A DNA stretch of 64,000 nucleotides from Leishmania infantum JPCM5 (Eukaryota > Euglenozoa > Kinetoplastea > Trypanosomatida > Trypanosomatidae): assembly GCF_000002875.2 (NCBI RefSeq), contig NC_009413.2, positions 811,823-875,822 of the forward strand, read 5' to 3'. The position numbers and the translations under genes are program-made. Below, one piece after another: positions 1 to 10,842 of the stretch; the stretch's first letter is position 1; the number at the start of each line of letters is the position of its first letter. Under the pieces are notes generated by a model, which was not told where the DNA came from, searched no databases, and was given only the letters and a program-made list of their open reading frames with translations.

Positions 1-833
1 CTGCTGCTGCTTGGTAGCGCCGCGCCCGTAAGAAATCCCTTTTCCTCGTCTTTCCGCACTACCGCCTGTTCGGAAGTGCTTCGCTTTTCCGCCCGCACGC
101 GTTTGCGCCTGTGTACGTCTCTCCCTCTGTGCGTGCGTCTGTTGGTGCCAGCGCCTCTTTTCGCGCCTACTTTGCCGATTGCGTGTGCGCTCCTCAAGCA
201 GAGAAGCGTCCAGACAAGGAAAACGACGGTGATGATGAAAGCAGCGCGGGAGCCGCATGTAACGCGGGAGGAAGAGGGAAACAAAGGATGAGGCGGTGAA
301 AAAGCGGAGGGGCGAAGGAATCCGTCGTGATGGCGGACGGGGAGTGGAAGAGACCCTGGAGTCGCGTTGCACGGTGAATCCCGATGCAGCTCCGCCCAGC
401 ATACGGGTGCGGCCCTTCGCCACCACCACCGCCATTCCCCGCCTATTTCATTCGAAAGGAAAGAAGGAGCGGAAATAGGCCACGCACGCACCCCGCGTCA
501 CAGCCGGGTGAACGGCGATCATGCACCATGACGTCCAGATGGAAAGTTATCTAACTACGATATGTACACGAGCGGAAAGCGCGCCTCACGCGTTTTTCGT
601 GGCTCGAAACGGATAAGGAAGGAAGATAAAGAGAGGCTCGGTTCAAATCACGTGTACACACAGACGCACACACGCACAACAGCAATGCACCGCCTGTGTG
701 TATGGATAGAGCGAAAGGCAGACACGGTGAGAAGATGAAAAGGGAGAGCTAAACGAAAAAGAGCGACACGGCACGAAGAAAAGCCCGCTGCCTTCGTTTC
801 CTTCGTTATTCTCTATCGTTCCTTGAGGCACGC
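1..833. other. intergenic / 3' flank, no gene seen
   Basis: Purine-rich and CA-rich spacer downstream of the BRCT gene on the minus strand. Only short ORFs of biased composition occur. It probably holds the 3' UTR of the BRCT gene and part of the next gene's trans-splicing region. Confidence 0.6.
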
Positions 834-3800
834 CTACTCGGTTGCCGCTGCCTCCGTCCGACTGCGCTTTCGGGGCCGTCCCCAGTGCAGCAAGTTCATC
901 TCAGACCGCGGCGTGTCTGGCGCGCACAGAAACTGAACCAAGTACTCCAGACGCATGATAGGGCACGCGATGGACGCGGGACGGGATGCAAAGTCCTCCA
1001 GCTCACGCTCGCTGAAGACGGCATCATCGGCGAGCACGAGCTCGGTTGACGACGGCGGCGCACTGCCTCGCTTCTTGAACGCCGCTATCACCTCCGCGGC
1101 AGTGGCACCCTCGAGAGACGTGCACCCGCCGTTACGAAGCACTCGCAGGAAGCTTGCAGTGCGGGCGGAGTTAGTGCAGCACACACGCACCTGCCACGAC
1201 GCAAACGGCAGCTGAGACGCTTCGCGCTGCACCCGACAGCCACGCGCAAGCGATGCAACGGAGGAGCGGCAGCCCAGCGACGCGGCTACCTCGGCGCTCC
1301 ACTCAAACGGCGCCTCGCTGACGAGATAACCGGCCTGCGCACACGCCGTGACGTACGCAGGCGTCAGTATCCAGCGACCTGCGGCGAGGCAGCACAGAAA
1401 CTGCTCCGTCTTGGACGGCTTTGCTGTGATGAAGTGTGTGCATTCCTCCGGCTTGCTTGTGCGTTGAACGTGCGGAAAGGCATCCACAAAGGCGTCAAAG
1501 TCGCTCTTGAGCGCGTCTTTCGTAATCAGGAACACCGCCGAGGTAGAGGCGGAGCGGGGGTAAACATGGGTGACTGCTCCAGCGACGCAGCTGGCAGATG
1601 GCATGGCGGCCTTGGCTCTCCTCCTATCCTCTACGGCTTCGGTGATCGCATATGGGTTGCTGTGCAAAGCTGCTGGCGGGGCTGCGGCAATACCACCGTC
1701 CTCGTCGAGCGCCATCTGGTAAAAAATAACCTGTGATTCATCTGACATGGTGCGGCCTAGCAGTTGCTGCTGCTGATGGATCATGTGCGGCTGCGCGGAG
1801 GTGCGACGGAGGAGCGCGCGTTGCTCGACGCACAGATCGGCGCCGGTGGGCGGCGCGGTAGCCGAGCACGATCCACTTCGTTGAACTTGACCCTCCCTAT
1901 CGCCGCCAGACGGAGCGGAGACGGCGGATGCGTTGGCTGTGGTACAGGCCAGAAGGCGAGGATAAAGCGAGGCATGCACCGCGGACGCCCCGAACAGCGT
2001 TCCCGGCGGAGCAGCCTCCAGTTCCCCTAGAAGGCTCTCAAAGCCTGGTGTGCACTGAGTGGTGAGGTAGGCGTAGGAGGACAATGGTGGGTCGGCGTGG
2101 TGGTGCAGCGTCACGGCAAGATCGTCCCTTGCGTAGGGTGCACCGCCCTCTTGCTTTCCCGTCGCCGACGGCGAACGCGCAGAGCGGGACGGGGCAGAGG
2201 AGGGGTGGGGAGAGGTGGAGTGAATTGCCTGCAGTGCAGACCGCACCGCTGCTGCTGCCAACGGGGACTCGCCACCGGCTTCCTCGTCGTCATCGTCCCT
2301 CGCGCGGTGGGGCGGTGGGGGTGGCGAAGCCGTGTCGTTGGCGCGTCCAACGTCTGTGTTGGGCTGCTGGGATGAGGCCGCCTCCTCCTCCTCCTCCCTG
2401 TCTTCCACTACTCTTCCTCCCACCGCCGGCTTCCCTAGACCCCCCTCCACGCCGCCTTCAATCGCATCCTGCAAGCGAGGGCAGCGACAACGAGATGGCG
2501 ACGGTTGGCGCAAGGCCGGCGTCTGCATAGCGAGGTTTGTCGCTGTCGCTGACGCCGAGGAAGGTTGAGAGATGCGCAGCCGCACTGAGAGGCTCTCCTG
2601 GGAATTTTGGCCGCTGTGTGGTACCGCCGTGCGTGCGACGTTTGCGCGGACCGTTTTGACGAAGGTGAACGCCTCAGGAGTCGGAATTGCCAGCGTGAAG
2701 AGGTCTGCATCCAGCCACTGCGCCTGCTGAATGGATCGATAGACCCAGTCCACCCCGACGAGGCGGCATGCCGATGCCGAAGTCAAGGGCGCCGACGAGT
2801 GCGGTCGTGGGCGCGAAGAGTGCTTATAGTGGTGCTGGGCGAGCGCCGCAACCTTTTGGGAGGAAAGAAGCTGGCCGCGAGGTACCACAAGATGCGTTGT
2901 GTTGCACGGGAGGTACGGGTTGCCCTCCGGCTCTAGGGGAAGACTGGAAGCACTGCCATATCGCCCATCACCGCTGCCACCAAGCACGAGGGCTTCTTGC
3001 ACCTTCCCCGGCAGCCCAGACCGCTGCAGCGCTAAGAGGAGCGCGTGCCGGTCTGCCGGCGCAAGTCCTGTGAAGGTCAACACGGGACGGAAGACGCACT
3101 GGACGCGGAAGCCGAGGCATGAAAGTCGGCGCTGTTCCAGCCGGCACTGCGTCACCCACTGCCACGACACGACTTGCAGGCCAGGACGCGGGTAGAGGCA
3201 CTCCTCCACGCCGTCGCCAAGGACGAGGACATGTGTCGTGAACGGCGTAAGCTGAGGAGAGACAGTGACTCCCATGCCACTCAGCAGGTCGTGCTGCTGC
3301 GTTGTGAGCCGGTGTGGAGGGCTGCAGTAGGCAACAACGTCAGAGAACTCATCGGCAAGTGGACGCCGAGACATCCCTGGCGGGGAGGCGCAGGCCGCTG
3401 TCGATGCAGTGGGCATGAGCTGTGACGACGACAGAGACGGCTGAACGGCGCTGAGCATAATGCTGTCGCAACCCCTAAACGTCCCCTCTGTATGGCGAGA
3501 CCCTCGCACGCTTGTGATACTGCGCCCACGACTAGCGACACTGGATCTGAGAGTCGAAGTGGCAGACCGCACCGGCAGTGCTGAGGGGCGCACCGACCCG
3601 CAGACCGGCGCCCCGTTGTCATTCGACGAGCTAAGAGAGCCTGCGGAGGCCCCAGTCGAGCTGCACCCTGTCCTGTGTTTCGGTTCGCAGGCGACATCTG
3701 TGTGACCATTGCTACTGCTAGCTCTGCTGCCCCGGTCGGACGCCCTGAGCAACGACGCGTCGTGCGCTACCCGCCCTGGCACCGCATCCTCTAGCGGCAG

Positions 3801-4358
3801 GTGGTGACGGGAGGGCTGCTCGGTGGCGTAGAGCAGCACGAACTCCTCCATGGCAATAATCGGGATGCCGTGCTTCCGCGCGAACCGGACTTTGTCGTTT
3901 GAGGTCGCTGTAGGTAACGATGACAATAGTATCGAGCTGAGTGCCGCTGTTGATGCAACCAGCAACTCACAGTGCCGCGTAAGCATAGAGTTGTAGGTGG
4001 CGCGGCGCGCGCCGCACACGGCCTGCACACGGCCTCGCTCAAGGTGATTCAGGCTTGTGGTGCACACCTCCTTCCCCGTCAATCCGTGGCCGATGTCGAA
4101 GCGGTGCGTGGATTCCATCGCGCAGGCGCCGTCTGTCGCCCATTCGATGGAGACGCACGGGAGTCCGCGCATGCGTGCCACCGACAGCTTGCGAGATGCG
4201 GCACAGAGAGCCGAGCCGACAACAAGCACCTGGGTGCGACTGGTGAGGTCCCCACACCAGCATAATTCGCTGCGTAGAAGGTGCTGGCGGACGACGTTCA
4301 GCTCCTCACCGTAGATGCCGGTGGTCGTTACCTCAGGCCTGGTGGCCGGAACCTCCAT
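834..4358 (-). CDS. multi-BRCT domain protein (1174 aa), PTIP/Rtt107-like architecture
   Basis: I chose the ATG at 4358 (MEVPATRPEV) over an in-frame ATG nine codons upstream because the BRCT-like fold starts directly after it. By eye there are about six BRCT-like units: a pair at roughly residues 9-180, another pair at roughly 335-560, and a pair at roughly 930-1150. The conserved Trp/hydrophobic third helix shows in 'VVSWQWVTQC', 'LVGVDWVYRS' and 'WILTPAYVTAC'. Between residues about 560 and 900 lies a low-complexity Ser/Pro/Glu/Ala-rich linker of the kind often phosphorylated in DNA-damage scaffolds. Four N-terminal plus two C-terminal BRCTs recalls Rtt107 and PTIP, scaffolds that bind phosphorylated partners at damaged chromatin. 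The BRCT family is clear; the orthology and a role in repair are inference. No catalytic domain is visible. Confidence 0.85.
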   Translation of the reverse strand: MEVPATRPEVTTTGIYGEELNVVRQHLLRSELCWCGDLTSRTQVLVVGSALCAASRKLSVARMRGLPCVSIEWATDGACAMESTHRFDIGHGLTGKEVCTTSLNHLERGRVQAVCGARRATYNSMLTRHCELLVASTAALSSILLSSLPTATSNDKVRFARKHGIPIIAMEEFVLLYATEQPSRHHLPLEDAVPGRVAHDASLLRASDRGSRASSSNGHTDVACEPKHRTGCSSTGASAGSLSSSNDNGAPVCGSVRPSALPVRSATSTLRSSVASRGRSITSVRGSRHTEGTFRGCDSIMLSAVQPSLSSSQLMPTASTAACASPPGMSRRPLADEFSDVVAYCSPPHRLTTQQHDLLSGMGVTVSPQLTPFTTHVLVLGDGVEECLYPRPGLQVVSWQWVTQCRLEQRRLSCLGFRVQCVFRPVLTFTGLAPADRHALLLALQRSGLPGKVQEALVLGGSGDGRYGSASSLPLEPEGNPYLPCNTTHLVVPRGQLLSSQKVAALAQHHYKHSSRPRPHSSAPLTSASACRLVGVDWVYRSIQQAQWLDADLFTLAIPTPEAFTFVKTVRANVARTAVPHSGQNSQESLSVRLRISQPSSASATATNLAMQTPALRQPSPSRCRCPRLQDAIEGGVEGGLGKPAVGGRVVEDREEEEEAASSQQPNTDVGRANDTASPPPPPHRARDDDDEEAGGESPLAAAAVRSALQAIHSTSPHPSSAPSRSARSPSATGKQEGGAPYARDDLAVTLHHHADPPLSSYAYLTTQCTPGFESLLGELEAAPPGTLFGASAVHASLYPRLLACTTANASAVSAPSGGDREGQVQRSGSCSATAPPTGADLCVEQRALLRRTSAQPHMIHQQQQLLGRTMSDESQVIFYQMALDEDGGIAAAPPAALHSNPYAITEAVEDRRRAKAAMPSASCVAGAVTHVYPRSASTSAVFLITKDALKSDFDAFVDAFPHVQRTSKPEECTHFITAKPSKTEQFLCCLAAGRWILTPAYVTACAQAGYLVSEAPFEWSAEVAASLGCRSSVASLARGCRVQREASQLPFASWQVRVCCTNSARTASFLRVLRNGGCTSLEGATAAEVIAAFKKRGSAPPSSTELVLADDAVFSERELEDFASRPASIACPIMRLEYLVQFLCAPDTPRSEMNLLHWGRPRKRSRTEAAATE

Positions 4359-6112
4359 GCTGCGCAGAGAATAAACGAAGCGCAAGGGATCTGGTGAACG
4401 AACGCACCAAAAAGGAAAAAAAAAAGAGCTGCTAAGGGGAGGGGGGGGGAGCTGAGCTTTGCAGCCTCACCATCAAGAGAAACACGCACACACGCACAGG
4501 TGAATGCCCACGCAAGGCGTGGGCAAACAACCACCGGCACGCGTCCGATAACGAAAGCACCGATAATCTCTTTTCTTCTTTTTCCAAAGAGAAAAGAACG
4601 CACTTCGCGATGGTGTATGATAAAGACGCGGCTGCTGCGCAATCTATGCCACGGTGAAAACCTTTTTGTGCACACGTGCACGGTATCGCTGAGATACAGC
4701 GGAGCGAAGACGGCGACGAGAAAACTGCAACGCACAAACAGGTGTAAGTTCGGCTTACGGGCCACGCACAGGCGCACACACTAAAAAAACGAAAACAAAG
4801 TAAACACACAAAACAAAGAAGTGACAGTATGATCTAGCGGAGAGAGGGAGAGAGCACCAGGGGTGAGGAGGATGTCAGAGACGGAAACGGAACGCGGAAT
4901 GGCACCGGCGCAGCAAGGCAGGAAAGCCAAACAAGAACAGGAAAACGCGGCAGAACAGGCGAAAGCGAAGAGAAGCAATAGAGGAAAAGAGCACTCTAAA
5001 CGGAGGCAGGGATGCAGAAAGCTTCCCTAAGTGCGCGCGATGAGCAACAACAAAAAGTAAGAAAACGTTGCAGGGACGGGTTCAGGATGAAGCAGCAGGT
5101 TTTCTTTCCCACACCACTCCCGCCTTCGTGTGTGTTGTTGGTGTTATTAGTGTTTACGCGCACAAAAAGCAGTGCCTGGTGTTTTATTTTTTTCCCTTGT
5201 GCGTTCTTGGCAATGCTCGACGTGAAAAGGCGACAGTGGCACGTGCCGAACCTCTTGTCCATATGCCGTTGTCTGAACTATTCTTTTTTCCTCTCCCCTC
5301 TGTGTTCCCCTGCAGTCCACTGCGAAGACGCAGCGCGGTGCGGCAATCTGGAAGAAAGTAAGAGGCAGAGAGCACGCTGATGTGTAGCCCACAATGAGGT
5401 TTGGGGGAGGGAGCAAGGTCAAGACCAAAACGATGTGGACGTATGAGAACGGGGGAAAGCAGGAGAGAGGAAGAACAGGGTAAGCGAAGAATGACCAGGT
5501 ACGCAGTATGCAAAGACGTGAAGACACGGAGGAGGAGAAAGGCTTCTTTGTGCTTCCTTCAACGCAAAGGCCAAGGTGCGTGTATTCGAGGTAAGTCGTG
5601 CCATGAGTCGTGGGAGAGGTCAAGAGGGAGAGCATGCCCGTTCATCGACGCGTGCTCACACGTGCACACACATTTCTGCACCGCGCACTGAAAGACGTTT
5701 CCACGCGTAGAAGACGAGCAGCACGGCAGCTGGGCAGTCGGGCAAGACCGCGCCACGGCAAAGGTGACGATGACAGCTACCCAGCACTCTCTGTTGTACC
5801 TTTCTTGAGCCTTTTACTTTTTTTTCGTTTGGCATCAAAAAAAAAGTAAAGGAAAGCATAACTAAACGGGGGAGTCAAACCGCAAAACAAAACGAAAAAC
5901 TGCGGAGCAGAGAAGGGGCTGTGTCGGGGAGGAGAGGGAAAGGGAGAGGGAGCGGCAAACGCGCTCATACACGCGCGCACCCGCTTCCTCGGCATCTCTC
6001 AGTCTCACCCAGGTGTGACGCTCGGCCCTCCGAACTGTTTTCTGTTTCGATTTGGCCCAAGTCCTAGCAAGATCCACGTGCAGGGCAGAAGGGCGCCGCA
6101 CCCTAGCGCTGC
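4359..6112. other. intergenic, about 1.75 kb, no gene seen
   Basis: The BRCT gene's 5' flank (4.36-4.8 kb) has A/G and poly-G runs whose minus-strand complement is a pyrimidine tract suited to trans-splicing. The rest should be the 3' UTR of the S15a gene. ORFs on both strands are short and compositionally biased. Confidence 0.55.
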
Positions 6113-6505
6113 TTAGTAGAAGAAGCCGAGCACCTTACCACCGGTGTTGCGGGAGCGGGCCTCCTCGTGGTCCATGATGCCGAGCGAGGTCGTCAGCACC
6201 ACGAAGCCGAACTGACGGGAGGGCAGGATGTTCTTCATCCACTTCTCGTAGTCGGTGGTGGCGCAGTCGAAGCGCGGGCAGATAGCACCGCACTTGTTCA
6301 GGCGGCCGTTCAGGTTCACGACGATCTTGCCAGCGCGATGGTCATCGATGATCTCGAACTCGCCAATGTAGCCGTGCTTCTGCATCACCTGCAGGAACTT
6401 CACCACCACCTTGGAGGAGGGGCGGATGAGCACCTGGCGCTTGCCACGGCGCTCCGCGCTCGCAATGGTGCGAAGCGCGTTCGCGAGAACGCTCATCATC
6501 GTCAT
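6113..6505 (-). CDS. RPS15A: 40S ribosomal protein S15a (uS8)
   Basis: The product is a 130-aa cytosolic small-subunit protein that binds the central domain of 18S rRNA. The start is the ATG at 6505 ([14 protein letters not shown]), which gives the standard eukaryotic uS8 length. The open frame extends 15 codons further, but those residues are unlike the family. Conserved blocks include [52 protein letters not shown] and the C-terminal GIMDHEEAR...GGKVLGFFY. The block spacing and the C-terminal aromatic tail are those of the family. The gene looks intact and functional. The 3' side is a long spacer shared with the BRCT gene; the 5' side holds what looks like a decayed gene. Confidence 0.98.
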
Positions 6506-6515
6506 CTTTGCTACA

Positions 6516-6560
6516 GACTGCACTCGATAAAATGGAAGAGAAGTTCCCAAATTCAGAAAT
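6516..6560 (-). promoter_or_regulatory. candidate spliced-leader acceptor of the S15a mRNA
   Basis: Upstream of the ATG at 6505 the minus strand shows a pyrimidine-rich stretch (cttctcttccatttta), followed by a first AG ending at 6518. That would leave a 5' UTR of about 12 nt. This is a trans-splicing arrangement typical of trypanosomatids. It is inferred from pattern only. Confidence 0.4.
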
Positions 6561-6989
6561 CAGTTTCGTGGGAAGAGGAGACGGCAAACGCGTGCACGCA
6601 CGGGCGGGTACCAGACAGGTGCGCACGCACACGTTACAACGCATGCAAGTGAGACAAAGTAGTTTGAGATGCAAGAGCGGTGAAGTTATTATGGCGAGCC
6701 CAGATGAAAGAAAAGAGAGAAAAGTGTGCAAGATGAGGCGTGGAGTGAAACGACATGAACAACGCTGTTGATTCTCCGAGCAACTTCGGTATCATGTGAG
6801 ACATCGGCATCGTCAGATGCGCCTACGATGAAGCCAAGTACAGACGAAAAAAGGCGCGCGAGTTCCGGCGTGAAAGCAAGCCCCTCGGTAGGACATGAGC
6901 TAGCTTCCCGCTGGCACGCAGCTCTCTCTCTCTGCTCTTTGGTGCACTTTGTTCCTTGATCTTCTTTTTCCTACGCTTGCAATCGCGGA

Positions 6990-8368
6990 GCAGGCATGAG
7001 ACGGACGCGCGCAATTTATGAACCTGCCGACGCCGCGCGCAGTGGCCGCTTAAACTGTGGGGGTGAGGAAGTCGCCGCAGACACAACGGCAGCAACCTCT
7101 GTCGGTGCGGCTGCAGCGCCAGAGACAGCCCGGACGATGGTGGCAGCGTTTCCTTGCACTGCAGAGCGCTCTCTTGTGGGTCATGTGGGGTGGAAAGCCT
7201 CTTAGCACAGTCAGTGCCCTTTGGTCGAGGCGACCCCGAAAAGGCCTCATGATTCTCTGTTTTATCCGCCGTGGACGTGATTACTGCCGGCAGCACGAGA
7301 GGACAAGCGACGGCGTCTCTCATTGCAACGCCCAGCACTACCGCTGGCTCTTGTATCCTTGTCGCGAGAAAGGGCTGTAGCCCTGCAGGTAAGAGAGCCG
7401 GCAGCTCTGTGCCGCTGTCTGAGATCGCTTGTGCAGGGGCAGAAGGCCGTGTTAGGTGCACATCCTTCTCATCCGTAGCAGTGTGAGCCGCTGTTTCATC
7501 CGTTGCCGCTTTTGGCATCGTTGCCGCAGCAGAGACTTCAGCCGTTGTCTCCACCGTGGATGGCGGTTGTGAATCGCAACTGCGAGGCAGGGGGAGGGGG
7601 TGCTGTCGCAGCGCAGCGGCGCTGAGAGAGCCGTGAGAAAGCCAACTGCTGCATGTTGCTGATGACGCTAGAGTCTATCTCGAGTACGCCGAGGAGGTGG
7701 AAAGGCCTGGGCTTTGTCGGCCGCATCTACAGCGAAAAGGAAGTGGGCACAGAGTAGCTCTGAAACCTCAGAAGTGCCGCACACGCGTGCGGACGCGCGG
7801 TATCGGACGGGTGCACAGACGTCATCCCCCGTATGCGAGGTGCGGGCGTCGTTGCTGGCAGTTTCGTCCGCGGCGGTTTTCTCGACCCCGTCAATACTCG
7901 CAGTAGCGGTGGAAAGGTCAGGGCCAAGCGTGCTATGCGCTTTCTAGCCCGAATAGCTGGAGATGAAGACACCGAGGCCGCCAATGCCGCATGACGACTG
8001 ACCGGCTGCGCAGAAACCACAGGAAGAATCGGTGCAGGAAAGCAGCTAAGGGGCACTGGTATCCGGGAACCGTTGCCACGTCTGTCGCAGACACAGTTCA
8101 ACGTGAGAACGTGTGACTAGTCACTGCATGGAAGGACTGGCGGCAATGAAATGGAGAGGGCCGAGAGAAAGGGGCAATGCTTCACATACCTGTCTGAGGT
8201 GGCGACTGCAGCGAGAAGCTTCTTGGAAGTGGGGTGAGATGCTCCTCCGAGCACCACCTCGTCTAGGGCTATGATTGCCTTTCCAATGTCCCCCAAAGTT
8301 ACGTCCCGCGCATCCTCAGTGTGCCGTCGGGGGCTCATGCAAGTAAGCCATTGGAGATGTAACCTCAT
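6990..8368 (-). pseudogene. probable decayed protein-coding gene, several frames
   Basis: Three to four minus-strand frames carry coding-like sequence in succession. The first, from ATGs at 8368 or 8338 to about 8190, reads '..ARDVTLGDIGKAIIALDE..' and 'LGGASHPTSKKLLAAVATSD'. An Ala/Pro/Ser-rich frame follows at about 8090-7950. A third at about 7950-7690 includes 'GVEKTAADETASNDARTS'. A fourth runs from 7554 and includes 'TAEVSAAATMPKAATDETA'. The composition (balanced Ala/Thr/Asp/Glu, no CA-repeat peptides) differs from neighbouring UTR ORFs. No single frame is long enough for an intact gene and I recognise no family. The alternatives are a real gene broken by sequencing errors, or chance coding-like composition. 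Confidence 0.4.
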
Positions 8369-8979
8369 AGCGAGTGTGTGTGTGTGTGTGTACGTCGCAA
8401 AAGAACAAGGCAACAGTGGGTTGGAGGGAGCAGGCAGAAAGGAGATGAAAGGCCAGATGGAGGGAGGAATGGGGTGTGTGTATGTATGTGTTTGAACGAC
8501 GGGAAACAAAGGAGATGCCAGCAGGAGGAAAGGAAACGACGGCGCCTACTCGTAGATGATTGTCGACTTCAGTCCGCTTGTGTTTTCTTTCGTCCTTTCT
8601 TTGCGATCGTCACAGTCTGGTCGCTAGATCTGCGTGCATGACAGTGCTTGTCAAGGCGTGCGAAAGGAAAAGAGAAGTCGCAACGGACTGAGCTCTGCAG
8701 ATAGCCTCGCCTCTGACTTCTTTCTTGCTCTTGTTTGCTTGCAGTTGCTCCACATGGTGGTTGCACCACTTTTCATATGAAAGTGGCTGTGGGTCTCGCA
8801 ACAACCCTCACGCCGTATTACCGGAATGAGGTGAGAAGGAAGCGAGGTAAGGGAAGGGGGACGAAAGAAGGCTAGAGAGGGGCATGGAAGTGGTAAGGAG
8901 AGGAAAGGCATGGAAAAAGAGAATCAGCAAGAGAAAAAGCCCACAGTGGACGTTCACAAAGGCACATCCTCGTCTGCCA

Positions 8980-10842
8980 TCAGGCACTCCCCAAAAACAC
9001 GAGTATCGCATGGTCTTCGGGAGCAAAACTGGAGAAGACATAATGCTGCTGCTGAAACTGCTTGCCGTACACAGGGGAGAGGTGGGTACTCTTCGTGATA
9101 GACGAACTCGCCGTTGATTGCCGCTCGGCTGCGGCCACCTCACCGCCGGCGGCGCCACAACTGGAAGCTGAGGGCTGAGAACACAGCGACGCACTGCTGC
9201 GGAAAGAGCTGCGCCAGCCGGATCCGAAGGAGGAAAGGCGCTGTCCCGTCAGCGGGGAGGCACTCAAGCGCAGCGGTGATTTTGCAAGTAGCCCCTGCGG
9301 TGCGCTAGCTCCTGGGGTCAGTGGCGTGCTGTTCGCCTCCACCTCTTGTTTCGAAAACAGCTGACCATAAACACGCCCGCGCACCACGTACTCGCTCACC
9401 AGCTGATGCAGGTGAGTGGTGAGGAGCTGGAGCGCGGATACAGTGATGCTGCTTTGCTCGCGCGCGCGTGCAGTGTACGGCTGGAGGAGGGTGAGTATTC
9501 GGCTTTCCAGAGTGGTGGGCTCGACGGTTATCTCGCTGTCCACGGCTTGTCGCTCACGTTGCTGAGCTGCACGACGCAACTGGTCACAATCCTGTATGAA
9601 ACTAATGCGCTGGTTGTCCACACGCACGTGTACGATTCCGTCCGCCTCCATGTCGAAGAGCTTTATAATGTGTGGTGAGCTGTCCTCCAGATCTGCAGTT
9701 GGAGATGACACGAAGACGTACTTGGAGAGTGCACGCTGCGAAAAAGTCAAGAGTCGGCTCTCGTATGGCATACGGTAAGTCTCCGAGCCGAGGTGCATCT
9801 TCACCACAGTCGGAGGAAGCGTGTACGCCAACGCCATCGCAAAACTGGCACAGTCTCGAGCGTCCTCTCCTGTGACAACAATCTGGTTGCCGCTGAAAAG
9901 TGCACGCAGAAGGGTGTGTACCGCAGCCTCTGGCGCGTTCTTGGAAGCGGTGTCAGCGAAAAACTGGAGAAGCCACAGCGGTAAAGGCTTCACTACAATT
10001 TCAGCGTCGACGAAAAGTAGCTGCTTCGCAAACTGTGGGAGTAGAATGTCACCGTGTACGTGTGGGGCGTCGGTATTCACCTGGTCAATACAGGACTGGG
10101 CAAACGGCAGTCGATCCTCCAAAATCCGCTCTGCATCACGCTGTGCGGCATCTTTATCGTGGCACGCCAAAGGAATAGGTTCTGACAGCGCTTGAGGAAG
10201 AATGACTTCAAATTGACAATGCATGTCCTCCATCACGGCCTCCTGTGCGGCCGTAGACGTCGACAAGCTATCTGAGCCTGTGACAGGGAGGGAAAGGAGC
10301 TCCGTGAGCGGGCGCAGCGGCTTCCGGCGCGATTCCTCACGTAGCTGCTCTAGATTTGCCACAGTAGAATACTCCTGCTGATATCGAGTAGTGGCGCGCT
10401 GCGTCCAGCGCCTCAACAGCACCTCGACAAAGCAGCTCAGGTAGTCCCACCGCGCAACTAACTCGTGATACGAGGGATGCAGAAACACGAGGCAAAACCG
10501 GCGCTTCTCCCCGCGTGCCACGATGTCAGGTATACTGAAAAGAAAGCTGCCGACACACGGGCACCCACTTTCTTGGTACAGCAGGCGTTCTTCTCGACTT
10601 TCATTTGACGTGAGTACATGAGCAGCTACTGAGTTAAGGTAGTCCTTGCACTCATGGTGCAGCAAACCGCTGGCAACATGTTTACCCAGAAGGGTCCTTC
10701 CTTCGATGAAGCACAGTAGCTGGCGTACGACAGAATTACTCTTGGCTACCCGGTTGAAATCGAAGTATTCGAAAGCGTACGTCACCTTGGGTCCATCAAG
10801 GGCGTCAAACTCGCCAATGAACGCCGCGGGGGTATCCAGCAT
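8980..10842 (-). CDS. folliculin/SMCR8-like (longin-DENN) protein, tentative
   Basis: The product is 620 aa. The first ATG is at 10842 (MLDTPAAFIGEFDALDG); an extension two codons upstream begins with TTG and is not used. The N-terminus (FIGEFDALDGPKVTYAFEYF) resembles the 'hF.e..GP..h' opening of longin/DENN proteins. The block 'VGSFLFSIPDIVARGEKRRF' followed by 'CLVFLHPSYHELVARWDYLS' resembles the folliculin/SMCR8 longin segment, where 'FARGFQRWYS'-like residues precede a long helix. The later block 'VVTGEDARDCASFAMALA' could be the DENN core. The C-terminal 120 residues are Ser-rich and probably disordered. Family members form GTPase-activating complexes at lysosomes or cilia. The assignment rests on pattern similarity by eye; a conserved hypothetical protein is the fallback. 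The gene itself is well supported as a long ATG-started frame. Confidence 0.8.
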   Translation of the reverse strand: MLDTPAAFIGEFDALDGPKVTYAFEYFDFNRVAKSNSVVRQLLCFIEGRTLLGKHVASGLLHHECKDYLNSVAAHVLTSNESREERLLYQESGCPCVGSFLFSIPDIVARGEKRRFCLVFLHPSYHELVARWDYLSCFVEVLLRRWTQRATTRYQQEYSTVANLEQLREESRRKPLRPLTELLSLPVTGSDSLSTSTAAQEAVMEDMHCQFEVILPQALSEPIPLACHDKDAAQRDAERILEDRLPFAQSCIDQVNTDAPHVHGDILLPQFAKQLLFVDAEIVVKPLPLWLLQFFADTASKNAPEAAVHTLLRALFSGNQIVVTGEDARDCASFAMALAYTLPPTVVKMHLGSETYRMPYESRLLTFSQRALSKYVFVSSPTADLEDSSPHIIKLFDMEADGIVHVRVDNQRISFIQDCDQLRRAAQQRERQAVDSEITVEPTTLESRILTLLQPYTARAREQSSITVSALQLLTTHLHQLVSEYVVRGRVYGQLFSKQEVEANSTPLTPGASAPQGLLAKSPLRLSASPLTGQRLSSFGSGWRSSFRSSASLCSQPSASSCGAAGGEVAAAERQSTASSSITKSTHLSPVYGKQFQQQHYVFSSFAPEDHAILVFLGSA

